From: PVC group bacterium
GTDB taxonomy: Bacteria; Verrucomicrobiota; Kiritimatiellia; CAIKKV01; PXCX01
DNA: 7,468 bases
Assembly: GCA_003567575.1 (NCBI GenBank)
Contig: PWZG01000288.1
Coordinates: forward strand, 1 to 7,468
Direction of reading: 5' to 3'
How positions within the stretch are numbered: the first letter of the stretch is position 1; every line of letters starts with the position of its first letter. The notes below the pieces were generated by a model. That model did not search any database, was not told the origin of the DNA, and saw only the letters and a program-made list of their open reading frames with translations. This document shows positions 1 to 6,629 of the stretch, one piece after another. A program made the position numbers and the translations under genes.

Positions 1-114
1 ACTATGGGGTGCCCTGAAAGGGGTATCCCTACCACGATAGTATCGCGGGAATTCCAACTTCGGTTTTGAACTTGTATTTTTATTTTTTCTGCGCTAGGCT
101 GCTTTCTTTAACCA
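1..114. other. Upstream non-coding stretch, no gene recognised
   Basis: No coding region is convincing here. The stretch contains two similar GGGGT..CCCT words (6-15 and 20-30), a perfect small palindrome CGATA-G-TATCG (35-45) and a T-rich tract (72-89). A promoter for the downstream gene should lie here or slightly further right, but I find only weak hexamer pairs (for example TTGTAT at 72-77 and TAGGCT at 95-100, 17 bp apart, three matches of six each), so I do not call one. Confidence 0.4.
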
Positions 115-130
115 GCCTTGGATACAAGGC
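115..130 (+). promoter_or_regulatory. Small leader hairpin GCCTTG-GATA-CAAGGC
   Basis: A perfect 6-bp stem closes a GATA tetraloop, about 80 bp before the DUF4838 start codon. No T-run follows, so it is not a standard terminator. It may be part of a structured 5' leader together with the larger hairpin at 149-190, or an operator. A 6-bp stem alone could be chance. Confidence 0.35.
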
Positions 131-148
131 CAATTGCGGTGAAGGGCA

Positions 149-190
149 GTTGAAGGAATCGATGATTTCGAATCAATCGATTCCTTCGAC
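149..190 (+). promoter_or_regulatory. Long inverted repeat / hairpin in the leader of the DUF4838 gene
   Basis: The arms GAAGGAATCGAT (152-163) and ATCGATTCCTTC (176-187) are perfectly complementary. The stem continues inward with GATT (164-167) and AATC (171-174) around a TCG loop with one bulged A (175). It extends outward by two Watson-Crick pairs and one G-T pair (149-151 with 188-190). No T-run follows, and it lies 17 bp before the start codon, so a terminator is unlikely. It could be an RNA element controlling translation or stability, or a dimeric-regulator operator in DNA form. Confidence 0.65.
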
Positions 191-205
191 CTAAAGAAAG
201 GAATC
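179..205 (+). promoter_or_regulatory. Alternative hairpin that would hide the SD sequence of the DUF4838 gene
   Basis: GATTCCTT (179-186), which is part of the 3' arm of the 149-190 hairpin, is also perfectly complementary to AAGGAATC (198-205). The latter contains the Shine-Dalgarno AAAGGA (197-202), 5 nt before the ATG at 208. The loop would be 187-197 (11 nt). This 8-bp structure and the upstream hairpin cannot form together, so one frees and the other masks the ribosome site. The pairing is seen in the sequence; that it acts as a switch is inference. Confidence 0.4.
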
Positions 206-207
206 CC

Positions 208-2595
208 ATGACACGACGAAATTTCCATCAATACAGAGGGTTTCGCCCGCTTGCGGCGCGTGTGAGCGCCTGCATCCTCGCCGCGTCCTGGCTGGCGCAT
301 GCATCGTCCGGCGCTGGCGCCGAACCGGTTTTGCTGGTTTCGAACGGCGAACCGCGGGCGGCGATCGTGTTGCCGTCCGATCCGCACTCCAGCGAAACGA
401 CCGCCGCTGACGAGTTGCGCGATCACATCGCGCGCATTAGTGGCGCGGAACTGTCCATCCTTGCATCTGATGATGTGGTGCCCGATGGGGTTACGGCTAT
501 TCGGTTGGGCGGCGCGACGGACGCGGCGCTCGAGGCGGCGATCCTCGAGCGGGGCGACAGTCATTCCTCGTTTGCTTTGTTCGTGAATGAAACAGGCGTG
601 GATATCCGGGGATTAAATCCAGAGGGGACATTGTTCGGCGCCTACGAATTGCTGGAGCAACTGGGCGTCCGCTGGTTTATACCGGGAGAGATCGGCACGG
701 TTATTCCGGAAGCGTCCAGCATCGAACTTGATTATCAGCGGACCATCCAGATTCCGTCGATGGATTACCGCCGTTTCCAGTGGTTGCGCGGCGGTGGCAG
801 CGGTTCCGGAACCTGGGTGCGGCGCAACCGGCTCGGCGGCAGCAGCCGATCGACCGGCGCCCATGGTTTGCCAGGTGAGGTGCCGCGTGGGACGCGCGGA
901 CGCCAGCATTGTCTTTCCGGGGATTATGCACCGGGCGGGATACAGGCCGTCGTCGATTATATTCGTAATTCACGTGAGCCCACGGACGCGCGGTTCTACG
1001 TCGGGATGGGACCGCTCGACGGCGGCGGATGGTGTGCGTGTGACGGATGCCGCGAACTCGACGGCGACACGTATGATCCGTTGCGCGCGGAACCCGCCAT
1101 GACGGACCGGTATGTATGGTTCTTCAATCAGGTATTGGAGGCGTTGGAAGACGATTATCCGCAAATGCATATCGTCTGGTACGTCTACGGACCCACCATG
1201 TGGCCACCGGAAAATTTCGAGCCGAATCCGCGAATCGTCCACGTTTTTGCGCCAATCGACATCGACCGCACCCGCGGTATGGACAATCCCATGAGTCCGG
1301 ATCGTCATATCCTGCGCCATGCGCTGGACGGTTGGGCTCAATTCGAACCCAACGAAATGTATTACCGAGGTTATTTGAATAACTTGGCTTGTTCTCAGTT
1401 TCCCTACAGCCAAATCGACCGCATACGCAATGAGATTCCGGTGCTGCACGCCAAGGGAATCAACGTGATGCGGGTGGAAGTGATTAAGCAGTCATGGGCA
1501 TCAACGCCTTTATCTCCTTATCTGGCGGCAAGAATGTGGTGGGATGTGGAGTCCGATGTCGATGCCTTGCTGGAGGATTTCTACGAAAAATTTTTCGGAC
1601 ACGCTAAGGCGCCGATGCGTGATTATTTCGAGGGCTTGGAAGCGGCGTTCCGTGACACGCCGTATCATACCGGTTCGAGCTATTTGTATTTTCCGATCTT
1701 TGACGCCTCTCGTCGCAATACCTTGCGAGCCCATTTGGAGCGCGCCGCCGGGCAAACAAACGGCGGACGACGCGGTTGGTTCGAGCGTTTGCGCGAGACG
1801 TTGGACGTGCGCCGCGACAAACCCGAGCCTGACGATGAAACCGAATGCATTTTTTCCGAACGGGTACGCATGATCGCCATGGCGTTCCAACGCCTGGAAC
1901 TGTTTCTTGACCTTATGACGGCTCGTAACCTGCATGATTTCGCCGCGGCCCAGGACATGCACGCGGAATTTATCGACCTGACCGATGTCATGATCGATAA
2001 GGGTTGGATCATTGACCGGGGACGGGGCAGTGGTGGACCGTACTTTGCGCGTTTCTTCCGCCTTCCGGTTGTTTCGGGTTACCATCGCACGGTGGAAGCC
2101 GGCGACTTGGTCAAGGGTTTGGACGACGAATGGGATTTCCTGATCGATCCGGCGAAAATCGGTGATATTGCCGGATATTACCGACCCGGCGACCTGGGTG
2201 GCAACTGGCAGCCGCTCAAGACCAGCTCGCTGAGCTGGTCCGACCAGGGACTGCACTATTATAAAGGCGAAGCCTGGTACCGGCAGACGGTGACCATCCC
2301 ATCGGAATTCGAGGGACGTCCGATTTACCTCTGGTTTGGCGGTGTGGACAATGCGGCCAAGGTCTGGGTTAACGGGCAATTGCTGGGGACCAACCGCGAA
2401 CCCAAACACGGACTGCCTGGAGAGGCGGGTGTGTTCCGGCCCTTCGACTTCCTGGCCACCGAGGCCGTACGATTCGGCGAAGCGAACACCGTCAGCGTCA
2501 AGGTTACCAACGACCGGCTGGCCGAACTGGGCACCGGCGGCATCGTGGCGCCGGTGATGTTCTGGTCGCCGCACGATCCCGAGTGGAAACCCTGA
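208..2595 (+). CDS. Secreted DUF4838 domain protein with C-terminal sugar-binding jelly roll
   Basis: A 795-residue exported protein, probably acting on polysaccharide. Residues 1-38 form a signal peptide: TRRNF near the start, hydrophobic stretch around 15-32, likely cleavage after AGA38. Residues ~42-170 resemble the N-terminal domain of GH67/GH20 enzymes, ending in TLFGAYELLEQLGVRW (from 141). Residues ~180-470 match DUF4838: a cysteine cluster WCACDGC (C276, C278, C281), a YP...WYVYG segment, and an MWWDVESDVDALLEDFY helix from 443. Residues ~650-795 look like a GH2-type sugar-binding jelly roll (EAWYRQTVTIP, VWVNGQLLG). DUF4838 proteins are abundant in polysaccharide-degrading PVC bacteria, but the reaction is not established and I cannot name catalytic residues. 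The ATG at 208 has SD AAAGGA 5 nt upstream, and the leader has two hairpins. The usual HPE(Y/F)FA loop after the conserved GH motif is absent here. The family call is firm; the enzymatic role is inferred. Confidence 0.88.
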   Translation: MTRRNFHQYRGFRPLAARVSACILAASWLAHASSGAGAEPVLLVSNGEPRAAIVLPSDPHSSETTAADELRDHIARISGAELSILASDDVVPDGVTAIRLGGATDAALEAAILERGDSHSSFALFVNETGVDIRGLNPEGTLFGAYELLEQLGVRWFIPGEIGTVIPEASSIELDYQRTIQIPSMDYRRFQWLRGGGSGSGTWVRRNRLGGSSRSTGAHGLPGEVPRGTRGRQHCLSGDYAPGGIQAVVDYIRNSREPTDARFYVGMGPLDGGGWCACDGCRELDGDTYDPLRAEPAMTDRYVWFFNQVLEALEDDYPQMHIVWYVYGPTMWPPENFEPNPRIVHVFAPIDIDRTRGMDNPMSPDRHILRHALDGWAQFEPNEMYYRGYLNNLACSQFPYSQIDRIRNEIPVLHAKGINVMRVEVIKQSWASTPLSPYLAARMWWDVESDVDALLEDFYEKFFGHAKAPMRDYFEGLEAAFRDTPYHTGSSYLYFPIFDASRRNTLRAHLERAAGQTNGGRRGWFERLRETLDVRRDKPEPDDETECIFSERVRMIAMAFQRLELFLDLMTARNLHDFAAAQDMHAEFIDLTDVMIDKGWIIDRGRGSGGPYFARFFRLPVVSGYHRTVEAGDLVKGLDDEWDFLIDPAKIGDIAGYYRPGDLGGNWQPLKTSSLSWSDQGLHYYKGEAWYRQTVTIPSEFEGRPIYLWFGGVDNAAKVWVNGQLLGTNREPKHGLPGEAGVFRPFDFLATEAVRFGEANTVSVKVTNDRLAELGTGGIVAPVMFWSPHDPEWKP

Positions 2596-2668
2596 ATCCA
2601 GCGTCGATTTGAACCTGGAATTGAACCACTCAACTACAACGAAAAGGCGCGATGTAAGATAAGATTCA

Positions 2669-3850
2669 ATGATGCATCCCACCTATGATTTCCCCGGCGG
2701 CAATGCCGTCATCCTAGAGGTCCAGCCTGATGCGAATCCTCCCGAGATTCATTTTGCGCCGTCACCCGGCGACGGACCGGAGGCGATCTGGTTCTATTTT
2801 GCCATCGATCCCGGTGACACTGCAACGCCGCGTATTCGCTGTCTATTGCATTTTATCGAAAATCTACTCGGCAACTCGACCGGCGCCGGCACGGCAGGAC
2901 TGCATCCGGTTTACCGCACCGAACGGCAGGATTGGACACGCATCGAGTCCGTCGAGCGCATCGAAATGCCGGATGGCCGCATTCTGGCCGGTTGGACGGT
3001 GCCCGGTGATGCGGGTCGGGTCGACGTGGCGCTTTCCTATCCCTACGGGACGTCGCAACGTGACGAGCTGTGCCGTGACTTGCATGGGGTCTTTGATGCC
3101 GCGCCGATCGGGCTGACGTCCGCCGGTCATGCCATCTCGCGACTCTATAATCGCGCAGGCGCAGCGGATGACGACACGCCCGGTATCTACTGTCTGGCGC
3201 GCCAGCATGCGGCCGAAGCCCCGGGCTCCTGGGTGCTGGACGGATTTTTGCGCCGGATGGCAGATGGTGGTGACCGGGCGCCTTTGGTCTGGGCCGTACC
3301 GTTTGCGGACGTCGACGGCGTATGCTCCGGTAGCGCCGGTAAAGACCGGTTCCCCTGGGATTTTAACCGTGCCTGGGGCTCGAAACGGTTTCCGACGGAA
3401 CTTAAGCTGGAGATGGGTACGCATCCGATGCGACACGAAATCAAGGCGCTCCAGAACGATATGTTGCGATGGCAGACACGCTGCCGTCCCGTTCTGGTGC
3501 TGGATTTTCATGCACCGACGATTTGTAATCACAGTGGTATCTATGTCTATGTGCGCGATCTTGATGCTGAAGGCCGGCCGGACGCCGCGCATGCCCCTTG
3601 GGTGGATGCCTTTCGGCAGCGGATCGACGCACGCCTGCGAGCAGATCGCTTCGCTCGCAGCGGTCGATATCCTGGACGCTGGAACACCGCCAGGGTGGGG
3701 GATTTCGTGAATCGCGCATTGGGATTGCCGGAAATCACCTTCGAAACGCCCTACGGCGCTGCCGGTCGCGAAATGTTCACCCGCGAAACGTATCGGGCTG
3801 CCGGCTCACAAATCGCCGAGGCCGTGCTGACCAACCTTGCCAATCAATAA
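2669..3850 (+). CDS. M14 family zinc carboxypeptidase, cytosolic CCP/Nna1-like
   Basis: A 393-residue protein without signal peptide or membrane segment, so cytosolic. Residues ~5-125 form a beta-rich pre-domain (WFYFAID; ALSYPYG) as in cytosolic carboxypeptidases. The M14 catalytic domain follows. Zinc ligands are H180 and E183 in RQHAAEAPGSWVLDGFL and H281 in LDFHAP. N233-R234 in WDFNRAW match the substrate-binding NR of the family, and E359 in ITFETPYG is the probable catalytic glutamate. All key residues seem present, so it should be an active peptidase or amidohydrolase-like enzyme that trims C-terminal residues or amino-acid side chains. The substrate is unknown. Related CCP enzymes remove glutamates from proteins, but that cannot be assumed here. 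It starts 73 bp after the DUF4838 gene on the same strand and may be co-transcribed. The ATG (doubled, ATGATG) has no clear SD. Succinylglutamate desuccinylase-like function is a less likely alternative. Confidence 0.85.
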   Translation: MMHPTYDFPGGNAVILEVQPDANPPEIHFAPSPGDGPEAIWFYFAIDPGDTATPRIRCLLHFIENLLGNSTGAGTAGLHPVYRTERQDWTRIESVERIEMPDGRILAGWTVPGDAGRVDVALSYPYGTSQRDELCRDLHGVFDAAPIGLTSAGHAISRLYNRAGAADDDTPGIYCLARQHAAEAPGSWVLDGFLRRMADGGDRAPLVWAVPFADVDGVCSGSAGKDRFPWDFNRAWGSKRFPTELKLEMGTHPMRHEIKALQNDMLRWQTRCRPVLVLDFHAPTICNHSGIYVYVRDLDAEGRPDAAHAPWVDAFRQRIDARLRADRFARSGRYPGRWNTARVGDFVNRALGLPEITFETPYGAAGREMFTRETYRAAGSQIAEAVLTNLANQ

Positions 3851-3874
3851 TTCTGTGTTTTTGTAGACACGGAA
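3851..3874 (+). terminator. Possible weak terminator hairpin after the M14 gene
   Basis: Directly after the TAA stop, TTCTGTGT (3851-3858) pairs with ACACGGAA (3867-3874) with one G-T pair. Two more inner pairs, one of them G-T, are possible. The stem is not followed at once by a T-run; the nearest is eight T at 3904-3911. It fits a poor intrinsic terminator or a 3' end structure, and the following gene has its own promoter. Confidence 0.3.
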
Positions 3875-3975
3875 TCGACCCCCATGATCGTGGACTTACC
3901 CCATTTTTTTTCATCCGAAGTCAAACAACGGCAAATTCATTTGAAACGATGTGTCATTCGGTAATAACCGTAATC

Positions 3976-4004
3976 TTGCATCCCGTTAAGGCAGGTGATA
4001 TACT
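3976..4004 (+). promoter_or_regulatory. Sigma-70-type promoter of the AKR-Ldh unit
   Basis: TTGCAT (3976-3981) and TATACT (3999-4004) are separated by exactly 17 bp, with four and five matches to consensus. A TG one base before the -10 gives an extended -10 (TGA-TATACT). Transcription would start near 4011, leaving a leader of about 45 nt before the AKR start at 4057. A small symmetric word CGGT-AATA-ACCG (3959-3970) sits just upstream of the -35 and could bind a regulator. Confidence 0.6.
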
Positions 4005-4056
4005 CTTTTTCACGTTTTTTAAGAGATAAGAGGTCATTACAAACTGGGAGAATACA

Positions 4057-5001
4057 ATGCAATACCGTAAATTGGGTCGATCCGGCCTGAAAGTCAGCGC
4101 GATCTCTTTGGGCTCATGGCGAACCTACGGGCAATCCGTCGATGATACCGCTACCGAAGCCTGTATGAAAACAGCTTATGAAAACGGTGTGAATTTTTTT
4201 GATGGCGCCGAAGGCTATGGTGCCGGCGCTGCTGAATCCGCATTGGGCCGCGTGTTTCAGAAACTCGGCTGGCCGCGTGATACCTTTTGTGTGTCAAGTA
4301 AAGTATATCATGGCGGGTCTCAACCCAACCAGTCGGGGTTGTCACGCAAACATATTGTCGAAGCCTGTGACGCCGCTTTGGGACGTATGGGTTTGGATTA
4401 CTTGGATCTGTATTTCTGCCATCGTCCCGATCCGGATACACCGCTTGACGAAATCGTGCATGCGATGAACGAATTGATGGCACGCGGGAAAATACTTTAC
4501 TGGGGCACCAGCAATTTCAAGGCGACCGATCTGTTGCAAATGTATGCGATTGCCGAACGCGACGGTCTGAATGGACCGACGATGGAACAACCGCGCCACA
4601 ATATGTTGAACCCCGATCGCGTCGATCAGGAACTTGTGCCGGTCTTTGAACGCTACGGTTTGGGTACGACGGTTTATTCACCATTGGCGATAGGTATTCT
4701 TACCGGAAAATATAACGAAGGAATACCGCCGGACAGCGCAATGGCGAAGAACGAGGGGATGCGTAAACGACTTTCGGAAGCTCAACTGGTCAAGGTACGC
4801 CAATTGAGCGAAATCGCCGCCGAATTGGAAATCAGCATGGCACAGTTGGCGCTTGCTTGGTGTCTCAAGAATCCTAATGTAAGTACGGTAATTACCGGCG
4901 CCAGCCGGCCGCGGCAGGTCGAGGAAAATGTCGCCGCCGCCGAGTTTCTCGACCGGCTGACCGATCCGGTAATGGATCGGATCGCAACCGTTCTTGTCTA
5001 A
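4057..5001 (+). CDS. Aldo/keto reductase
   Basis: A 314-residue NAD(P)H-dependent aldo/keto reductase of the (beta/alpha)8 barrel superfamily, closest in look to the Kv-beta/YghZ-type group (MQYRKLGRSGLKVSAISLGSW at the N-terminus). It reduces carbonyl groups of sugars or small aldehydes/ketones, or runs the reverse reaction. The catalytic tetrad is complete: D49 and Y54 (FFDGAEGYG), K82 (SSKVYHG) and H122 (LYFCHRPD). The cofactor segment near the C-terminus is recognisable (TVITGASRPRQVEENVAA). Length is normal for the family and there is no signal peptide, so it is cytosolic. SD GGGAG (4046-4050) is 6 nt before the ATG. It is the first gene of a two-gene unit with the Ldh-type gene, under the promoter at 3976-4004. 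The substrate cannot be assigned from sequence. Confidence 0.92.
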   Translation: MQYRKLGRSGLKVSAISLGSWRTYGQSVDDTATEACMKTAYENGVNFFDGAEGYGAGAAESALGRVFQKLGWPRDTFCVSSKVYHGGSQPNQSGLSRKHIVEACDAALGRMGLDYLDLYFCHRPDPDTPLDEIVHAMNELMARGKILYWGTSNFKATDLLQMYAIAERDGLNGPTMEQPRHNMLNPDRVDQELVPVFERYGLGTTVYSPLAIGILTGKYNEGIPPDSAMAKNEGMRKRLSEAQLVKVRQLSEIAAELEISMAQLALAWCLKNPNVSTVITGASRPRQVEENVAAAEFLDRLTDPVMDRIATVLV

Positions 5002-5017
5002 ACGAGGAGAAGACGCC

Positions 5018-6118
5018 ATGTCGGAAAGTAATGTTATCCGCATCAACCTCAATACGCTGGAACGGTTGATGACCGATATCCTGACCGGAATCGGTGTGCC
5101 GGTCGAAGATGCGGCGATATGCGCCGATGTACTGTTGGCGGCCGACCATCGCGGTATCGATTCGCACGGGATCAATCGTTTGAAACCCATTTATTACGAC
5201 CGGATACGTGCCGGCATCCTCAATCCTCTAACCGAGATTGAAACGGTGCGGGAAGGTCCGGCCACGGCGGTCATGGACGGACACAACGGAATGGGTATGG
5301 TGGTGGCGCGACGGGCGATGACGGCAGCCATCGAGAAGGCGCGACAGTTCGGACTGGGAATGGTTGCGGTACGCAACTCGACTCATTACGGCATTGCCGG
5401 CTATTACGCATTGATGGCGGTGGAGGCGGGCATGATCGGGATGACGGGAACGAACGCCCGTCCATCGATCGCACCCACGTTCAGTGTCGAAAACATGCTG
5501 GGTACCAATCCGCTAACAGTCGGCATGCCGACCGATGAACCTTTTCCGTTCCTGCTGGACTGTGCCACGTCGATTACCCAGCGAGGCAAAATCGAGGCGC
5601 TGGCACGCAACGATCAACCTGTCCCCGAAGGCCTGGTCATCGGTAGCGATGGATCGATTCTGACCGATGCAGATGCGGTGCTTACGGCGCTGACGCAGGA
5701 TACAGCCGCATTGTTGCCGCTCGGCGGCGCCGGCGAGGAACGGGGCGGTTATAAGGGATACGGATACGCCACCGTTGTCGAAATTCTGTCGGCCGCCTTG
5801 CAAGCCGGCAGTTTTCTCAAGGCACTTTCCGGAACCGATCCCGATGGACACCGGATACCTTATCCGTTGGGACATTTCTTCCTGGCAATCGATCCGGATG
5901 CATTTATGGGGCGCGACCGATTCCGAGAGACAACCGGCAATATTCTGCGGCAATTACGGGCGGCACGTCGGGCGCCGGGCGCGGAACGGATTTATACGGC
6001 GGGTGAAAAGGAATATCTGGCCATGCAGGAACGCGAACGTACCGGTGTACCGCTCAACGCCGCGTTGCAAAGGGATGTTGAAACCATGTGCCGGGAATTG
6101 AAATTGCCGGCATTCTGA
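5018..6118 (+). CDS. Ldh family (malate/L-lactate dehydrogenase 2-type) oxidoreductase
   Basis: A 366-residue cytosolic NAD(P)-dependent oxidoreductase of the Ldh_2/MDH2 family (relatives include YiaK, YlbC/AllD, ComC). Family hallmarks in order: ADHRGIDSHGINRL with the probable catalytic H50; a GHNGMGMVVARRAM segment; NSTHYGIAGYYA; MLGTNPLTVGMPT; and GGYKGYGYATVVEIL in the C-terminal half. Members interconvert 2-hydroxy acids and 2-keto acids (malate, lactate, sulfolactate, ureidoglycolate, diketogulonate). The exact substrate cannot be told. I chose the ATG at 5018 because SD AGGAG (5005-5009) is 8 nt upstream; an in-frame TTG at 4994 would overlap the AKR gene and is unlikely. The gap to the AKR stop is 16 bp, so the two are almost certainly co-transcribed and probably work in one pathway. 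The length is full and no break is seen. Confidence 0.92.
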   Translation: MSESNVIRINLNTLERLMTDILTGIGVPVEDAAICADVLLAADHRGIDSHGINRLKPIYYDRIRAGILNPLTEIETVREGPATAVMDGHNGMGMVVARRAMTAAIEKARQFGLGMVAVRNSTHYGIAGYYALMAVEAGMIGMTGTNARPSIAPTFSVENMLGTNPLTVGMPTDEPFPFLLDCATSITQRGKIEALARNDQPVPEGLVIGSDGSILTDADAVLTALTQDTAALLPLGGAGEERGGYKGYGYATVVEILSAALQAGSFLKALSGTDPDGHRIPYPLGHFFLAIDPDAFMGRDRFRETTGNILRQLRAARRAPGAERIYTAGEKEYLAMQERERTGVPLNAALQRDVETMCRELKLPAF

Positions 6119-6130
6119 CTCTTAATGCGG
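6107..6130. terminator. Possible weak terminator hairpin at the convergent junction
   Basis: CC-GCATT (6107-6108 and 6110-6114) pairs with AATGC-GG (6124-6130), with G6109 bulged and a 9-nt loop that contains the Ldh stop codon. The two converging genes end only 13 bp apart, so a shared structure is expected here. No clean T-run follows on either strand, so support is weak. Confidence 0.25.
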
Positions 6131-6131
6131 A

Positions 6132-6617
6132 TCAACCGTAAGACTTATGAAATCGGGCAGACGACGATTCGTCGGCGTTCGCCTGATCCGCGGGTGGCGA
6201 CGAAGGCTTTTCGTCGGCCGCAGGTTTCGGTTCCTTATCTGGCGTTTGTTGCGCCGGTGTTTCCGTCTTGGAATCGGTGGATGCTTCCGCTTGAGGGGAT
6301 GCTTCCTCGTCCGCGGGCTTGCCGCTGTCAGTTTTTTTCACAGTCTCGCTGGTTTCAACAAAGTTCAGTCGCAAATTTGCCAACTGGGATTTGAGCAGGC
6401 GTTCTTCGTCTCGTTCCAGGTTACCCTCGGTTCGCGCCTCGATCATTTCGAGCATGTCAATGGCAAATGCGGCGCCATCCAGGTCGATATCCGTTTTGCC
6501 GGTCATCGGATTCACCGTCTTGCCCATGTGTTGCAGGGCGGACGAACTCATCATCATAACCAGATGCATGAAAAGCGTTTGATGCTTTTGCTTATCGCTG
6601 TCTGTCTTCTCGTTCAT
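6132..6617 (-). CDS. DUF1844 family protein with disordered C-terminal tail
   Basis: A 161-residue protein of unknown function. Residues ~13-95 match DUF1844: a helical stretch FMHLVMMMSSSALQHMGK, then NPMTGKTDIDLDGAAFAIDMLEMI, then TEGNLERDEERLLKSQLANLRLNFVE. Residues ~96-161 form a hydrophilic tail rich in Glu, Pro, Ala, Asp and Ser that is very likely disordered. It lacks Cys and a cleavable signal. The helical N-terminal part is rather hydrophobic with many Met, but I do not call a membrane segment. SD AAGGAG lies 7 nt before the ATG and overlaps the stop of the preceding Minf_1886-type gene, so translation is probably coupled. The DUF1844 family occurs in PVC bacteria, deltaproteobacteria and acidobacteria; no function is established that I know of. 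It converges with the Ldh gene. Confidence 0.85.
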   Translation of the reverse strand: MNEKTDSDKQKHQTLFMHLVMMMSSSALQHMGKTVNPMTGKTDIDLDGAAFAIDMLEMIEARTEGNLERDEERLLKSQLANLRLNFVETSETVKKTDSGKPADEEASPQAEASTDSKTETPAQQTPDKEPKPAADEKPSSPPADQANADESSSARFHKSYG

Positions 6618-6629
6618 ACAATTTCTCCT

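Noticed and set aside
264..275. Lipobox-like VSAC (residues 19-22) in the DUF4838 signal region
   Set aside because: The cysteine comes before most of the hydrophobic stretch and right after an Arg, so a lipoprotein signal is unlikely.
527..551. 9-bp inverted repeat around CTCGAG inside the DUF4838 gene
   Set aside because: It encodes a plain AALEAAILER helix in GC-rich DNA; one or two such stems are expected by chance in this length.
94..564. 156-aa minus-strand open frame across the leader
   Set aside because: It overlaps the signal-peptide coding region and the hairpins, has Arg-rich low-information sequence and no SD support.
2605..2632. GGTTCAATTCC and GGTTCAAATC on the minus strand, like a tRNA T-arm
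   Set aside because: No acceptor, D or anticodon arm can be found around them, so this is not a tRNA gene and not a clear tRNA fragment.
1510..2682. 390-aa minus-strand open frame opposite the DUF4838 gene
   Set aside because: It lies against a real gene with recognised domains; its translation shows no family signature and it is a shadow of codon bias.
3635..3660. 8-bp inverted repeat CTGCGAGC/GCTCGCAG inside the M14 gene
   Set aside because: It is within the conserved reading frame (RLRADRFARS), has a 10-nt loop and no T-run; probably chance.
4994..5017. TTG start for the Ldh gene, 8 codons upstream
   Set aside because: It would overlap the AKR stop, has no SD of its own, and the ATG at 5018 has a good SD at the right distance.
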